Assembly: GCA_964410725.1 (NCBI GenBank)
Contig: CAYPID010000016.1
Span: forward strand, 1 to 46,780
Origin: CALAZP01 sp964410725
Lineage (GTDB): Bacteria; Bacteroidota; Bacteroidia; Chitinophagales; Saprospiraceae
Length of the DNA: 46,780 bases
Direction: 5' to 3'
Part shown: positions 18,462-26,952 of the stretch, in pieces
Position numbering within the stretch: the stretch's first letter is position 1
Layout of the letters: each line of letters begins with the position of its first letter
Made by a program: the position numbers and the translations under genes
The notes under the pieces: generated by a model
The model's database searches: none
Told to the model about the DNA's origin: nothing
Seen by the model: the letters and a program-made list of their open reading frames with translations, nothing else

Positions 18462-19448
18462 ATGGAAAAAGGAGCAACCAGCAATCAATCAAGCTACATT
18501 AATCAAGAGGTTAAGGTACACTTATTCAGTGGTACTAATTCCCATTATTTGGGAGAGAATATTGCAAAGTACTACGGGAAAGAATTGGGAAATCTAGATA
18601 TTAAAAGATTCAGTGATGGAGAAATTCATCCTGAGATTCAGGATTCTATTAGAGGCTCTTATGTCTTTTTTATACAGTCTACTTTTGCTCCTGCGGAAAA
18701 TTTGATGGAACTTTTGCTTTTGTTAGATGCAGCCAAAAGAGCATCTGCTGCTTATGTATGTGCTATAATACCCTATTTTGGATATGCAAGGCAAGATCGA
18801 AAGGATAAGCCAAGGGTACCCATAAGTGCAAAGTTGATGGCTAATTTGTTGCAATCAGCAGGAGCCACACGAGTGATGACGATGGATTTGCATGCCGACC
18901 AGATTCAGGGATTTTTTGATATTCCAGTTGATCATTTGAAAGCAGAATACATTTATTTTAGTTATTTCCGAGATATGTATGGCGATAATATGTCCAATGT
19001 GGTCTTTGCAGCTCCGGATGTGGGAGGAGTGAAAAGAGCTAGAATTTATGCTAAAGAATTCAAGACCAGATTGGTAATCTGTGATAAGCACCGTGAAAGA
19101 GCTAATGAAGTAGCTGGGATGACAGTTATTGGTAATGTGGAAGGAGCGGATGTAATTTTGGTGGACGATTTAGTAGATACAGCAGGTACCTTGTGCACAG
19201 CTGCTGATATTTTAATTCAAAATGGGGCTAAAAGTGTCAAGGCGATTTGTACACATCCCATACTATCTGGAAAAGCTTACGAAAATATTGAAAATTCAAA
19301 GTTAGAAGAATTATTGGTATGCGACACGATTCCCTTGAAGCGTAATTCTCCCAAAATCAAGGTGTTTTCTACTGCCAAGTTATTTGCGAAGGCGATTATG
19401 CACACACACGATAATCTGTCTATTTCACAACTTTTTGTGAGCGAATAA
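18462..19448 (+). CDS. prs: ribose-phosphate pyrophosphokinase (PRPP synthetase)
   Basis: 328 residues of the class I PRPP synthetase type. The N-terminus carries SGTNSHYLGENIAKYYG and FSDGEIHPEI, the middle FGYARQDRKDKPRVPISAKL and MDLHADQIQGFFDIPVDHL, and the PRPP-binding loop is VILVDDLVDTAGTL. It makes phosphoribosyl pyrophosphate from ribose 5-phosphate and ATP, feeding purine, pyrimidine, histidine and tryptophan synthesis. It is 11 bp after the prenyl synthase and may be co-transcribed; the following rplY has its own promoter signal. Confidence 0.96.
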   Translation: MEKGATSNQSSYINQEVKVHLFSGTNSHYLGENIAKYYGKELGNLDIKRFSDGEIHPEIQDSIRGSYVFFIQSTFAPAENLMELLLLLDAAKRASAAYVCAIIPYFGYARQDRKDKPRVPISAKLMANLLQSAGATRVMTMDLHADQIQGFFDIPVDHLKAEYIYFSYFRDMYGDNMSNVVFAAPDVGGVKRARIYAKEFKTRLVICDKHRERANEVAGMTVIGNVEGADVILVDDLVDTAGTLCTAADILIQNGAKSVKAICTHPILSGKAYENIENSKLEELLVCDTIPLKRNSPKIKVFSTAKLFAKAIMHTHDNLSISQLFVSE

Positions 19449-19459
19449 GAAAAACGTAG

Positions 19460-19486
19460 TTTGGAAATAAAATTTAATTATCTTTG
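19460..19486 (+). promoter_or_regulatory. promoter in front of rplY
   Basis: TTTG at 19460-19463 and TATCTTTG at 19479-19486 match the Bacteroidota -33 (TTTG) and -7 (TAnnTTTG) boxes. The 15-bp space is a little shorter than usual. The start codon lies 33 bp downstream at 19520. Confidence 0.55.
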
Positions 19487-19519
19487 CAAACCGAAAAAAT
19501 AAATTAAAAGAGAACCGTC

Positions 19520-20104
19520 ATGAATGTCGTTGCAGTTCAAGGTCAAGAAAGAGGTGTTTTAGGAAAGAAGGCCTCCAAGTCAGATAGAAGATCACAGATT
19601 ATTCCGTGCGTTTTGTACGGAGGTGACCAACCTGTGCATTTTACCACTACTGGAAAAGAAGTAAAGAATTTAATTTATACAGGTGATTTCAAGCTTGCAG
19701 AATTAGAAATTGGAGGTGCAAAGGTAAAAGCTATCGTTAAAGAGGTTCAATTTCACCCTGTAACCGACCAAATCTTGCATATTGATTTTCTAAGGTTAAT
19801 AGAAGGAACTCCTATTAAAGTAGAATTGCCTGTGCGTTTCAGAGGTACTTCTCCGGGGGTTAGAATTGGAGGTAAGTTGATTCAAAATTTAAGAAAAGTG
19901 AAGGTTAAGACCTTACCTAAGGACTTAGTAGATCAAGTTTTAATCGATATTTCATCCTTAGAATTGGGTCAATCCATCAGAGTCAGGGATATTGATGCCA
20001 ATGAAGGGGTAGAAATTATGAATGCACCAGGCATTCCTGTTGCCACCATTGAGATTCCAAGGGCGATGAGAAGTGCTGCTACTGCTGCTGCAAAAGCTAA
20101 GTAA
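19520..20104 (+). CDS. rplY: 50S ribosomal protein L25 (general stress protein Ctc type)
   Basis: 194 residues: N-terminal L25 beta-barrel domain that binds 5S rRNA (RGVLGKKASKSDRRSQIIPCVLYGG), followed by the longer Ctc-type C-terminal TL5 domain (HIDFLRLIEGTPIKVELPVRFRG; SLELGQSIRVRDID), with an Ala/Lys-rich tail. The Ctc form is the usual one outside the gamma-proteobacteria. A matching promoter lies immediately upstream. Confidence 0.95.
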   Translation: MNVVAVQGQERGVLGKKASKSDRRSQIIPCVLYGGDQPVHFTTTGKEVKNLIYTGDFKLAELEIGGAKVKAIVKEVQFHPVTDQILHIDFLRLIEGTPIKVELPVRFRGTSPGVRIGGKLIQNLRKVKVKTLPKDLVDQVLIDISSLELGQSIRVRDIDANEGVEIMNAPGIPVATIEIPRAMRSAATAAAKAK

Positions 20105-20179
20105 TTATTTAGACGCTGAAACAATACCAAGATAGCTTTCTCGTTTATTAGAGTATAATCCCAATACACTGATAAAATT

Positions 20180-20671
20180 ATGAGAAAGCTAAAAATACAG
20201 CATTTCCTTTTATTCCTATTTTTAGTTGGTTGTAGCTTAGGTTCAACAAACCTCATAAAGACTAGTAGCCGTTCAGATATGTCCTCCGAACGAAGAGCTG
20301 TGGTAAAAGAGGTACAACATTTATTAGATATCCCCTATAGGTATGGTGGAAAAGATAAAAGAGGTTTTGATTGTGCTGGGTTAACTCAGTACGTCTTCAA
20401 ATCCATAGAAATGTCACTTCCTCCTTCAGCTGAACTCCAATCCAGGTTAGGTAAAGAAATCAAATTAGAACAAGTCAATCCTGGAGATTTGTTGTATTTC
20501 AAGCGCAGTAAATTAGGGCGTGTTTTTCATGTTTCACTAGTAATCGCCCACGATGATGAGGGGATAAAAGTAATTCACAGCACCTCTGCTGGAGTTACCT
20601 TGGATAATATTTCCAATTCAAAATATTGGAGTTCTAAAGTTATTGGTGCTAGGGATATATTGAGCAATTGA
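20180..20671 (+). CDS. NlpC/P60 (C40) family lipoprotein peptidase
   Basis: 163 residues with a lipoprotein signal (FLFLVGC, Cys18). The NlpC/P60 catalytic domain covers about 38-160: YRYGGKDKRGFDCAG contains the nucleophile Cys65, VFHVSLVIA gives His117, and VIHSTSAG the third residue His133. These enzymes cleave peptidoglycan stem peptides (D-Glu-diaminopimelate bond) in the periplasm; a cell-wall remodelling role is inferred. It lies between rplY and adk in the housekeeping cluster, with 75 and 52 bp gaps. Confidence 0.9.
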   Translation: MRKLKIQHFLLFLFLVGCSLGSTNLIKTSSRSDMSSERRAVVKEVQHLLDIPYRYGGKDKRGFDCAGLTQYVFKSIEMSLPPSAELQSRLGKEIKLEQVNPGDLLYFKRSKLGRVFHVSLVIAHDDEGIKVIHSTSAGVTLDNISNSKYWSSKVIGARDILSN

Positions 20672-20674
20672 CTA

Positions 20675-20682
20675 TATTTTTG
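20675..20682 (+). promoter_or_regulatory. candidate -7 box for adk
   Basis: TATTTTTG matches TAnnTTTG, 41 bp before the adk start. It lies right behind the NlpC/P60 stop codon. No -33 box is seen. Confidence 0.35.
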
Positions 20683-20723
20683 TAGCTTGCAGATTCTCGA
20701 TAATCAATAATTTTCTACAAGTA

Positions 20724-21290
20724 ATGATCAATCTCATTTTATTTGGACCTCCAGGTTCAGGAAAAGGTACGCAAGCTAAAAAGCTGGTGGACCATTACCA
20801 ATTGGCTCATATTTCTACTGGTGATTTATTCAGATATGAAATGGGTAATGATACGCCTTTAGGATTGGAGGCTAAAAAATATATGTCCAAAGGTGAGTTA
20901 GTACCCGATGAGGTTACTATTGGGATGCTAAAAAATAAAGTGGAGGCTACTAAAGGGGTAAAGGGTTTCATTTTTGATGGATTCCCCAGGACGATACCAC
21001 AATGCCAAGCATTAGATCAGCTTTTATCTGAATTCAATCAACAGATTACCCACCTTATTATGCTTGAGGTTCCAGATGCTGAGATTATAACACGGATATT
21101 AGAGCGAGGTAGGACCTCGGGAAGGCCAGATGATACTGATGAAGCGGTGATTCAAAAGCGTATAGATGTTTACAAACAGGAAACAACACCGGTTTTTGAT
21201 TATTACGATCAAAAGAATATGGCCCAAAAAATTGATGGTGTAGGTGCAATAGAAGATATTTTCGCCAGATTAACTTCCATTTTGGGGTAA
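20724..21290 (+). CDS. adk: adenylate kinase
   Basis: 188 residues. The P-loop GPPGSGKGTQ is at about 8-17, the AMP-site segments HISTGDLFRYEM and FDGFPRT are in place, and the LID segment is the short kind (RTSGRPDDTDE), as is usual for Bacteroidota adenylate kinases. It interconverts ATP, ADP and AMP. The gene is upstream of obg, a typical neighbour, but separated from it by the repeat region. Confidence 0.96.
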   Translation: MINLILFGPPGSGKGTQAKKLVDHYQLAHISTGDLFRYEMGNDTPLGLEAKKYMSKGELVPDEVTIGMLKNKVEATKGVKGFIFDGFPRTIPQCQALDQLLSEFNQQITHLIMLEVPDAEIITRILERGRTSGRPDDTDEAVIQKRIDVYKQETTPVFDYYDQKNMAQKIDGVGAIEDIFARLTSILG

Positions 21291-21328
21291 ACTTACCCAG
21301 GGTTTCGGAGTGCTGTTTAGGATTTTAT

Positions 21329-21752
21329 AAATGAATCATTGGTATTCTTTAAACCACAAGGACTATAAAATTAGGTTGCTTCCTTCAGTTTGTTTCTAGG
21401 GCATTAAGACAATAAAATAATTTTTAAGATTAAGTCAACGAGTATTAAAGGCTAGGGGAAACGTTGTAAATGAATATATGGGACAATATAGGTTGCAAGG
21501 ACAATAAAATAATTTTTAAGATTAAGTCAAAGAGTACTAAAGGCTAAGGAAAACGTTGTAAATGAATATATGGGACAATATAGGTTGCAAGGNNNNNNNN
21601 NNNNNNNNNNNNNNNNNNNNNNNNNNNNNNNNNNNNNNNNNNNNNNNNNNNNNNNNNNNNNNNNNNNNNNNNNNNNNNNNNNNNNNNNNNNNGGGACAAT
21701 ATAGGTTGCAAGGACAATAAAATAATTTTTAAGATTAAGTCAACGAGTATTA
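21329..21752 (+). repeat. 92-bp tandem repeat leading into the obg start, with an assembly gap
   Basis: Copies start at 21408 and 21500 (92 bp apart, a handful of differences), a third is cut after one base by the gap, and the last copy resumes at 21693 and runs to the obg start codon. A worn half-copy precedes them: AAATGAAT at 21329 and CAAGGAC at 21357 have the same 28-bp spacing as in the good copies. At offset 40 of the unit, copies 1 and 2 read AAGGCT where the last copy reads ATGGCT, the obg start. So the unit contains the obg leader and a mutated start. Confidence 0.9.
21593..21692. other. assembly gap (100 N)
   Basis: Exactly 100 N inside the 92-bp tandem repeat; a placeholder of unknown true length caused by repeat collapse. 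Confidence 0.97.
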
Positions 21753-22763
21753 ATGGCTGAGCAGAACTTTGTGGATTATGTTAAAATATGTTGTCGTTCT
21801 GGCAAAGGAGGTGCTGGTTCAGTTCATTTTCATCGAGCAATGTATGAACCTAAGGGAGGACCTGATGGGGGAAATGGAGGGCGAGGTGGTCATATCATTC
21901 TGAGGGGAAACCGTAATGTTTGGACTTTATTGTCTTTAAAATACAGAAAACATGTGATTGCTGGTGTAGGCCAGAATGGTGGAAAAAACAATATGACTGG
22001 TGCAGATGGAGGGGATGTAATTTTAGATGTCCCCTTAGGAACTGTAGCCAAGGATGCTGAATCAGGAGAAATCGCTTTCGAAATCAACCATGATGGTGAG
22101 GAGAAAATATTGGTTTCGGGTGGCCGAGGGGGTAAGGGAAACGCACATTTTAAGTCCGCGGTGCATCAATCGCCAAGGTACGCTCAACCCGGAGAGGAGG
22201 GCAAGGAGGAATGGAAAATTCTAGAATTAAAAGTTTTGGCTGATGTTGGCTTGGTGGGATTCCCCAATGCAGGAAAATCAACCTTACTGGCTTCAATTAC
22301 TGCCGCCAAACCTAAAATAGCGAATTACGCTTTTACTACCCTGGTCCCTAATTTAGGAATAGTAGATTATAGAGATGGTCGTTCTTTTATTATGGCAGAT
22401 ATTCCAGGTATAATAGAAAATGCACATTTGGGAAAGGGATTGGGTCATAGATTCCTAAAGCATATAGAAAGAAATGCAGTTTTATTATTTATGGTGCCTT
22501 CAGATGCTGATCATATTGGTGAGCAATATGAAGTTCTGGTAAATGAATTGAAAGAATTTAATGAGGAGTTGTTATTTAAACCTAGAATTTTAGCAATCAC
22601 CAAAAGTGATTTGATCGACGAAGATCTCCAAGAGATGTTAGCCCCCGATATTCCGACTGGAATTCCTCATATTTTTATTTCAGCAGTTACAGGATTGAAT
22701 CTTGTTAAGTTAAAGGATATGCTTTGGAAGCAGTTAACGACTGAGGAAGAAGAAAATCAATAA
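21753..22763 (+). CDS. obgE: Obg GTPase (ribosome assembly)
   Basis: 336 residues: the glycine-rich N-terminal Obg fold (about 1-158, FVDYVKICCRSGKGGAGSVHF), then the G domain with P-loop GFPNAGKST (about 166-174), the switch region TTLVPN, DIPGI (G3) and TKSD (G4). It is an essential GTPase for late 50S ribosomal assembly and stress signalling. The C-terminal domain found in some homologues is absent, as is frequent in this phylum. Its 5' leader is part of the 92-bp repeat. Confidence 0.96.
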   Translation: MAEQNFVDYVKICCRSGKGGAGSVHFHRAMYEPKGGPDGGNGGRGGHIILRGNRNVWTLLSLKYRKHVIAGVGQNGGKNNMTGADGGDVILDVPLGTVAKDAESGEIAFEINHDGEEKILVSGGRGGKGNAHFKSAVHQSPRYAQPGEEGKEEWKILELKVLADVGLVGFPNAGKSTLLASITAAKPKIANYAFTTLVPNLGIVDYRDGRSFIMADIPGIIENAHLGKGLGHRFLKHIERNAVLLFMVPSDADHIGEQYEVLVNELKEFNEELLFKPRILAITKSDLIDEDLQEMLAPDIPTGIPHIFISAVTGLNLVKLKDMLWKQLTTEEEENQ

Positions 22764-22882
22764 AAATTTATCAAGATAAAAGTTATACCTCAATAGAGAG
22801 AATTCTGGAGGGACGGTTGGAGAATAATGACTTTTGTTTGAGAAGGAATGAGGAAATGGTTAAAGGGGGGATTAATTTTTTG

Positions 22883-23479
22883 TCAAAGTAGAAATTGCAT
22901 TAAAGCTTCTAATCCGTAGCCTTCATGATAAATTCTGTCGGGATAAACGGTGGATTTAAGAAATAGCTGAGCTGGTGCATCGTTCTTCAAGGTAAGTTCG
23001 ATAGAAATATTTCCAAAAAACTGATCTATTTTTTCGCCAGGAACCAATGTTTTATTGGGTTTGATATAAAACCTCTCAATTGTTTCGACAGCGGCAGAAT
23101 CTCCTGCAAAGGATCGCCGATCTGCAATTTGCATTCTGTAGGGTAAGGTCTTTATTTTTTCTTTCAACCAGTAGGCGAAAAACCGAGTATCTCTGGTACT
23201 GTACCCCATTTGCTGAAAGTGAATGACAAATCCTTTAGTACTTTGTCCATTTAAAAAATCTATGGTATTCAAAGGGGCATCGGGATTGATCACATAGAGT
23301 GCGTATTGATCGGACAGCCAATTAACAAGTCTGCGGAGCACGAGCGTATTACACCAAAAATCGTAGTCTTCTTTAAAACTTTTAGAAAAGGTCATCACCT
23401 CGTGTAAGACGGGATTAGAGGCAGAGCTTTGCTCTGCCTCTTTAAAAAGTTGGGTGATTTTATCCCAAAATTTGCTCAT
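22883..23479 (-). CDS. conserved hypothetical protein
   Basis: 198 residues, no signal peptide or transmembrane helix. I do not recognise a family. It is rich in aromatic residues and has FWCNTLVLRRLVNWLSDQYALY near 42-64 and a final segment YPDRIYHEGYGLEALMQFLL. It starts 5 bp after the S10 gene stop, so it belongs to the same minus-strand operon. Its probable end is convergent with obg (120 bp between stops). Confidence 0.65.
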   Translation of the reverse strand: MSKFWDKITQLFKEAEQSSASNPVLHEVMTFSKSFKEDYDFWCNTLVLRRLVNWLSDQYALYVINPDAPLNTIDFLNGQSTKGFVIHFQQMGYSTRDTRFFAYWLKEKIKTLPYRMQIADRRSFAGDSAAVETIERFYIKPNKTLVPGEKIDQFFGNISIELTLKNDAPAQLFLKSTVYPDRIYHEGYGLEALMQFLL

Positions 23480-23484
23480 TTGTT

Positions 23485-24963
23485 TTAATATTTTGCCGGC
23501 GTTCCAAACTCTGGGATAGCACTTTGGATGAAAGATCTCAAGTGTTCATTAGATGACTTAAGATCTTCTGCCCGCAAGTACATCATGTGACCACTGTGGT
23601 ACCCTTCAAACCTGAGTCTATCTTTCATCTTACCACTTGGGTCCAATTGCCAGAGGGTATATTTGGCTTCAAAATAAGTAGTGGCTCCATCGAAATAACC
23701 AGATTGAACCATAACTTTCATATAGGGATTTTGAGCCATTGCCATTCTTAATTGTTCTCCAGTTCTATCATTAGATCGGTCCCAAGGACGTACAGGTCCA
23801 AACATATTATATTTAACTTCAGTTTGATAATTCAAATGATTTTTAAAATAGTAATTAATAGCTGGAGTGAAAGAATGTAGCCACGAGTCTAACTCCGCAT
23901 TATAATCTGGCCGAATTCCCGCCTCTTGTTTGTCGATTCCCTTATATCTTGAATCCAATCTTCCCACTGTGAAACCTCCTTTTTCACGAAGTAAATCCTT
24001 CCAAAAAAATGAAGTGGGGACATCCAAATTGTGTTGTAAGATGGTATGGGAAGATAGACCAGAATACGCTGCCATTTTTTGAGCTATAGCGACTTTTTGA
24101 TCTTCAGGTAGAAACCCACCCTTGGCCATGGCGGGTAATAATTCATTAATGGTAAAATCTTCGACCTCTTCTAAGAGTACCTCTAGTTCTTTATTTTGAT
24201 GTTCGGCGTCTAATGCTTTGTGATACCAGGCTGCTGCAGCAAAATAAGGTAATCTGTTAGCAGCTTCTACTGGTCCATCTCTTTCAATACCAAGCTCAGT
24301 TGGGCTGACTAGAATAACTCCATTGATGTACATCCACTGGTTATTTTGCAATTCATGAGCAAGTCCGGAGACTCTCGTGGTACCATAACTTTCACCGATC
24401 AAGAATTTAGGAGAAGCCCATCTGTTGGTTCTGGTCACAAAGGTATTGATCCATTCTGCCAAATATTTTATATCGGCATTGACTCCAAAGAAAGTTTCTT
24501 TTTTGGTTTCATGATCAATAATTCGAGAATATCCTGTGTTGACTGGATTAACAAAAACAATATCCGCTTCATCTAATATGGAATGGGGATTGTCTTTAAC
24601 TCCGTACGGTTGAATGGGGTATCCTTCGTCATCTATCTTTAGTATTTTCGGGCCTGTGTAAGCCAGGTGCATCCATACTGAAGCAGATCCTGGACCTCCA
24701 TTGAATGATATGACCAGAGGTCTGGTATCTTGATTTTTAATATCAGAGCGCTGGTAATAAGTGTAAAAAAGAGAAGCGATTACCTCTCCTTTGTCATTCC
24801 ACACGGGTTGGGTGCCAGCAGTTGCAGTGTAGGGTACGGATTTGCCGCGAATAGTAACCTGGTGATTAGTTACTATTTGATGGTCGGGTTCTAATGTCCT
24901 GCTTTGTCCGAAGGAGAGTATGACTCCGAATAGCAGCAAAAAGGGAATTAATTTAAATTTCAT
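23485..24963 (-). CDS. S10-family serine carboxypeptidase (second copy)
   Basis: 492 residues, signal peptide ending near FGQ (residue 20). Motifs match the enzyme at 9149: ISFNGGPGSASVWMHL, nucleophile Ser192 in GESYG, Asp425 in GYFDGATT and His459 in SGHMMY. Both S10 proteins are therefore complete and paralogous, though clearly diverged. The gene is 10 bp downstream of the aldo/keto reductase-RidA fusion and 5 bp upstream of an unknown gene, in one operon. Confidence 0.92.
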   Translation of the reverse strand: MKFKLIPFLLLFGVILSFGQSRTLEPDHQIVTNHQVTIRGKSVPYTATAGTQPVWNDKGEVIASLFYTYYQRSDIKNQDTRPLVISFNGGPGSASVWMHLAYTGPKILKIDDEGYPIQPYGVKDNPHSILDEADIVFVNPVNTGYSRIIDHETKKETFFGVNADIKYLAEWINTFVTRTNRWASPKFLIGESYGTTRVSGLAHELQNNQWMYINGVILVSPTELGIERDGPVEAANRLPYFAAAAWYHKALDAEHQNKELEVLLEEVEDFTINELLPAMAKGGFLPEDQKVAIAQKMAAYSGLSSHTILQHNLDVPTSFFWKDLLREKGGFTVGRLDSRYKGIDKQEAGIRPDYNAELDSWLHSFTPAINYYFKNHLNYQTEVKYNMFGPVRPWDRSNDRTGEQLRMAMAQNPYMKVMVQSGYFDGATTYFEAKYTLWQLDPSGKMKDRLRFEGYHSGHMMYLRAEDLKSSNEHLRSFIQSAIPEFGTPAKY

Positions 24964-24973
24964 GAAGGTAATT

Positions 24974-26470
24974 TTATGGATTAAGACAATTAATAGTTTT
25001 TAAGTTTACCAAAAGATCAGCTTCTGCTTCTATTTCTACTAAGTATTCTTCGCCAATAAGGGGGGCACCCACCATGGTGTTCGCGGGATGGTGTTTTGCA
25101 AATCTTTTCCCCATGGCTTCAGCTACTGGTTTCCAAAAAGAGGTGTCTGAAATAAAAACTCGAGTTCTTACTACTTGATAAAGTTGAGCTCCTAAGGATT
25201 GAAGGGCACCTTCGATTTTGTCGATAATGAAATGGGTTTGTGCGGCAGGGTCATTGCCCCCAATTAATTGACTCCCAAGTGTAGCTGTGGTCCCAGATAC
25301 TTTAATGGTATTGTTAATTTTAATAGCTCTGCAATATCCAGCAATTGGCTCCCAAGGGGTACCTGAATAAGCTCTTTGAATTCCATTATCATCAGTTACT
25401 ACTTCATAAGGTGAAGGTATATGTTTTAGGTGATGACTAAGGTCTCCTGATGCCGTCAAATAGGGGGGCATACGATATTCATCTCCGCAATCTCCAGGAA
25501 TGGGGTCAAGTTGATTGGCTAGGTGTAAAATTGTTTGATATTGTTCCGGGGATAGAGATTGCTCAAGTAATTGTTGGTTCTCTGTCAAATGGGAAGATGA
25601 ACTCAATCGAGCTCCTACAATAATGGCTCCTACTGCAGGGTTTTGCAGGGCAAAGCGAGCTGCAAGTGAAGCTAGGCTTTGATTTTGTAGTTCTGGAGTT
25701 TGATCCATGTTATTTCGGATTTGGTGGAGCACTTCTTCGAATTTCTTCCAACCTCCAGCAACTTGGATAAAGCGGTAATATTTCATCTGAGACCAGGTCG
25801 AAAGTGATTCTATTGATGCTATTTCCCGGTTCAGCCATCGGTCTGACAAAAAACCTCCTGCTAACGTTCCGTAAGCTAGGAGTTGTACATTGTATTTTTG
25901 GCATAGTTGGTTCCAATTCTCTAAAGCTCGTCTATCCAGAATGGAATGGCTAATTTGATTGCTCACTAATGGAATACCCGATAGAAGGGCCATTTCAAAA
26001 TGAATGGCATCAAAATTGGTAACACCCAAGTTTTTTATCAGCCCTTTTTCTTGAATTTCTTTAAGGATAAAAAGAGTTTCCAACCACGATGGATCAGCAT
26101 AATTCCAAGCGTGAAATTGTAATAAATCTAAAGCGGAAGTTTGCATTCGATCTAGAGCTCTTTGAACGGCAGTTTCTACTTCTTTTCTAGTTACTTTTCC
26201 AGGTGGAGGTACCCATTTAGTTAGCATTTGAGCATTGTATTGACCCTGATATTTTTTATTAAATAATCCAGCAATTTCCTCTGCTGTTCCGTAGTGGTCG
26301 GCCATATCGAAAGTTGTAAAACCAGATTCGACATAATGCAACATGTCCTCTACAGCCTTTTCTTTATCGATTGTACCACCATTTCTTTCCATATCCGCAA
26401 TCTGCCACATTCCTGTAATGATAGGAGATATGGAAAGGGACTTGGAAAGTTTAACGCTTTTATATTTCAT
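24974..26470 (-). CDS. aldo/keto reductase fused to a RidA domain
   Basis: 498 residues. The N-terminal about 310 residues are an aldo/keto reductase with the catalytic tetrad Asp55-Tyr60-Lys85-His120 (FDMADHYG, LTKW, LLQFHAWNY). The C-terminal domain, about 362-490, is a full Rid fold: WEPIAGYCRAIKINNTIKVSG, ALQSLGAQLYQVVRTRVFISD (conserved arginine) and YLVEIEAEADLLV. The fusion suggests that the imine/enamine hydrolysis and a carbonyl reduction act on linked intermediates (inference). The start ATG has a worn duplicate 482 bp away, see the repeat feature at 26901. The fusion is uninterrupted, so it is not an assembly artefact. Confidence 0.9.
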   Translation of the reverse strand: MKYKSVKLSKSLSISPIITGMWQIADMERNGGTIDKEKAVEDMLHYVESGFTTFDMADHYGTAEEIAGLFNKKYQGQYNAQMLTKWVPPPGKVTRKEVETAVQRALDRMQTSALDLLQFHAWNYADPSWLETLFILKEIQEKGLIKNLGVTNFDAIHFEMALLSGIPLVSNQISHSILDRRALENWNQLCQKYNVQLLAYGTLAGGFLSDRWLNREIASIESLSTWSQMKYYRFIQVAGGWKKFEEVLHQIRNNMDQTPELQNQSLASLAARFALQNPAVGAIIVGARLSSSSHLTENQQLLEQSLSPEQYQTILHLANQLDPIPGDCGDEYRMPPYLTASGDLSHHLKHIPSPYEVVTDDNGIQRAYSGTPWEPIAGYCRAIKINNTIKVSGTTATLGSQLIGGNDPAAQTHFIIDKIEGALQSLGAQLYQVVRTRVFISDTSFWKPVAEAMGKRFAKHHPANTMVGAPLIGEEYLVEIEAEADLLVNLKTINCLNP

Positions 26471-26544
26471 GACTTAGTTGATTTTTATGGTTGGATACAA
26501 GTTTACGGGGCCAATTATTGTACCCACCATTTTCCGAAATTGGG

Positions 26545-26839
26545 TCAAAATGATTGGTTGAGTTATGATAAGAGAGAGGATTATAATGAGCAATTGGGTT
26601 ATGATGGGAGATGGCGTCATAATGAGTGATTGGGTTATGATGGAAGATAGCAATATGATGAGAGAGAGGNNNNNNNNNNNNNNNNNNNNNNNNNNNNNNN
26701 NNNNNNNNNNNNNNNNNNNNNNNNNNNNNNNNNNNNNNNNNNNNNNNNNNNNNNNNNNNNNNNNNNNNNCGTCATAATGAGTGATTGGGTTATGATGGAA
26801 GATAGCAATATGATGAGAGAGAGGATTATAATGAGCGGT
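26545..26839. repeat. minisatellite of GATTGGGTTATGAT-type units, with assembly gap
   Basis: The arrangement uses 36-bp subunits (ATAATGAG ... GATTGGGTTATGATGG ...) and an 18-bp subunit (ATGATGAGAGAGAGGATT), building a higher-order period of about 90 bp. Both flanks of the gap have the same units. All subunit lengths are multiples of 3, and the plus frame stays open (MSDWVMMEDS-like), but I see no coding support. Confidence 0.85.
26670..26769. other. assembly gap (100 N)
   Basis: Exactly 100 N inside the minisatellite; a placeholder of unknown true length. Confidence 0.97.
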
Positions 26840-26900
26840 TGGGTAGGACTAGTAGAATTAGTTATGGTAGTAGGCTGAGTGCTAATGGTATCATTAGACA

Positions 26901-26952
26901 TGATAGGGGATATGGAAAAGGACTTGGAAAGTTTAACGTTTCTTATTTTCAT
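26901..26952 (-). repeat. decayed duplicate of the AKR-RidA start
   Basis: About 45 of 52 bases equal 26419-26470, including the start codon; the encoded VKLSKSFSISPI mirrors VKLSKSLSISPI of the intact gene. The copied start overlaps the APC stop as ATGA. Upstream of the intact AKR start, a worn copy of the APC 3' end can be seen, so the whole APC/AKR junction is duplicated. Confidence 0.8.

Larger units (their letters stand above)
26471..26948. other. intergenic with minisatellite, gap and duplicated gene junction
   Basis: Nearly 480 bp between the AKR-RidA start and the APC stop. It contains the minisatellite (26545-26839), the second 100-N gap and a decayed copy of the AKR start (26901-26952). 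No complete gene is visible. Confidence 0.8.

Noticed and set aside
21400..21760. CRISPR array
   Set aside because: The repeat unit is 92 bp with no spacers and no cas genes; it is a plain tandem duplication of the obg leader.
26565..26777. Plus-strand open frame through the minisatellite (MSDWVMMEDS-like repeats)
   Set aside because: It exists only because the repeat units are multiples of 3 and it runs into the N gap; no start signal, no homology and no neighbour support.
26635..26952. Minus-strand open frame starting with the AKR-like N-terminus
   Set aside because: After the 17 copied codons it runs through the minisatellite and the N gap; it is the worn duplicate of the AKR start, not a gene.
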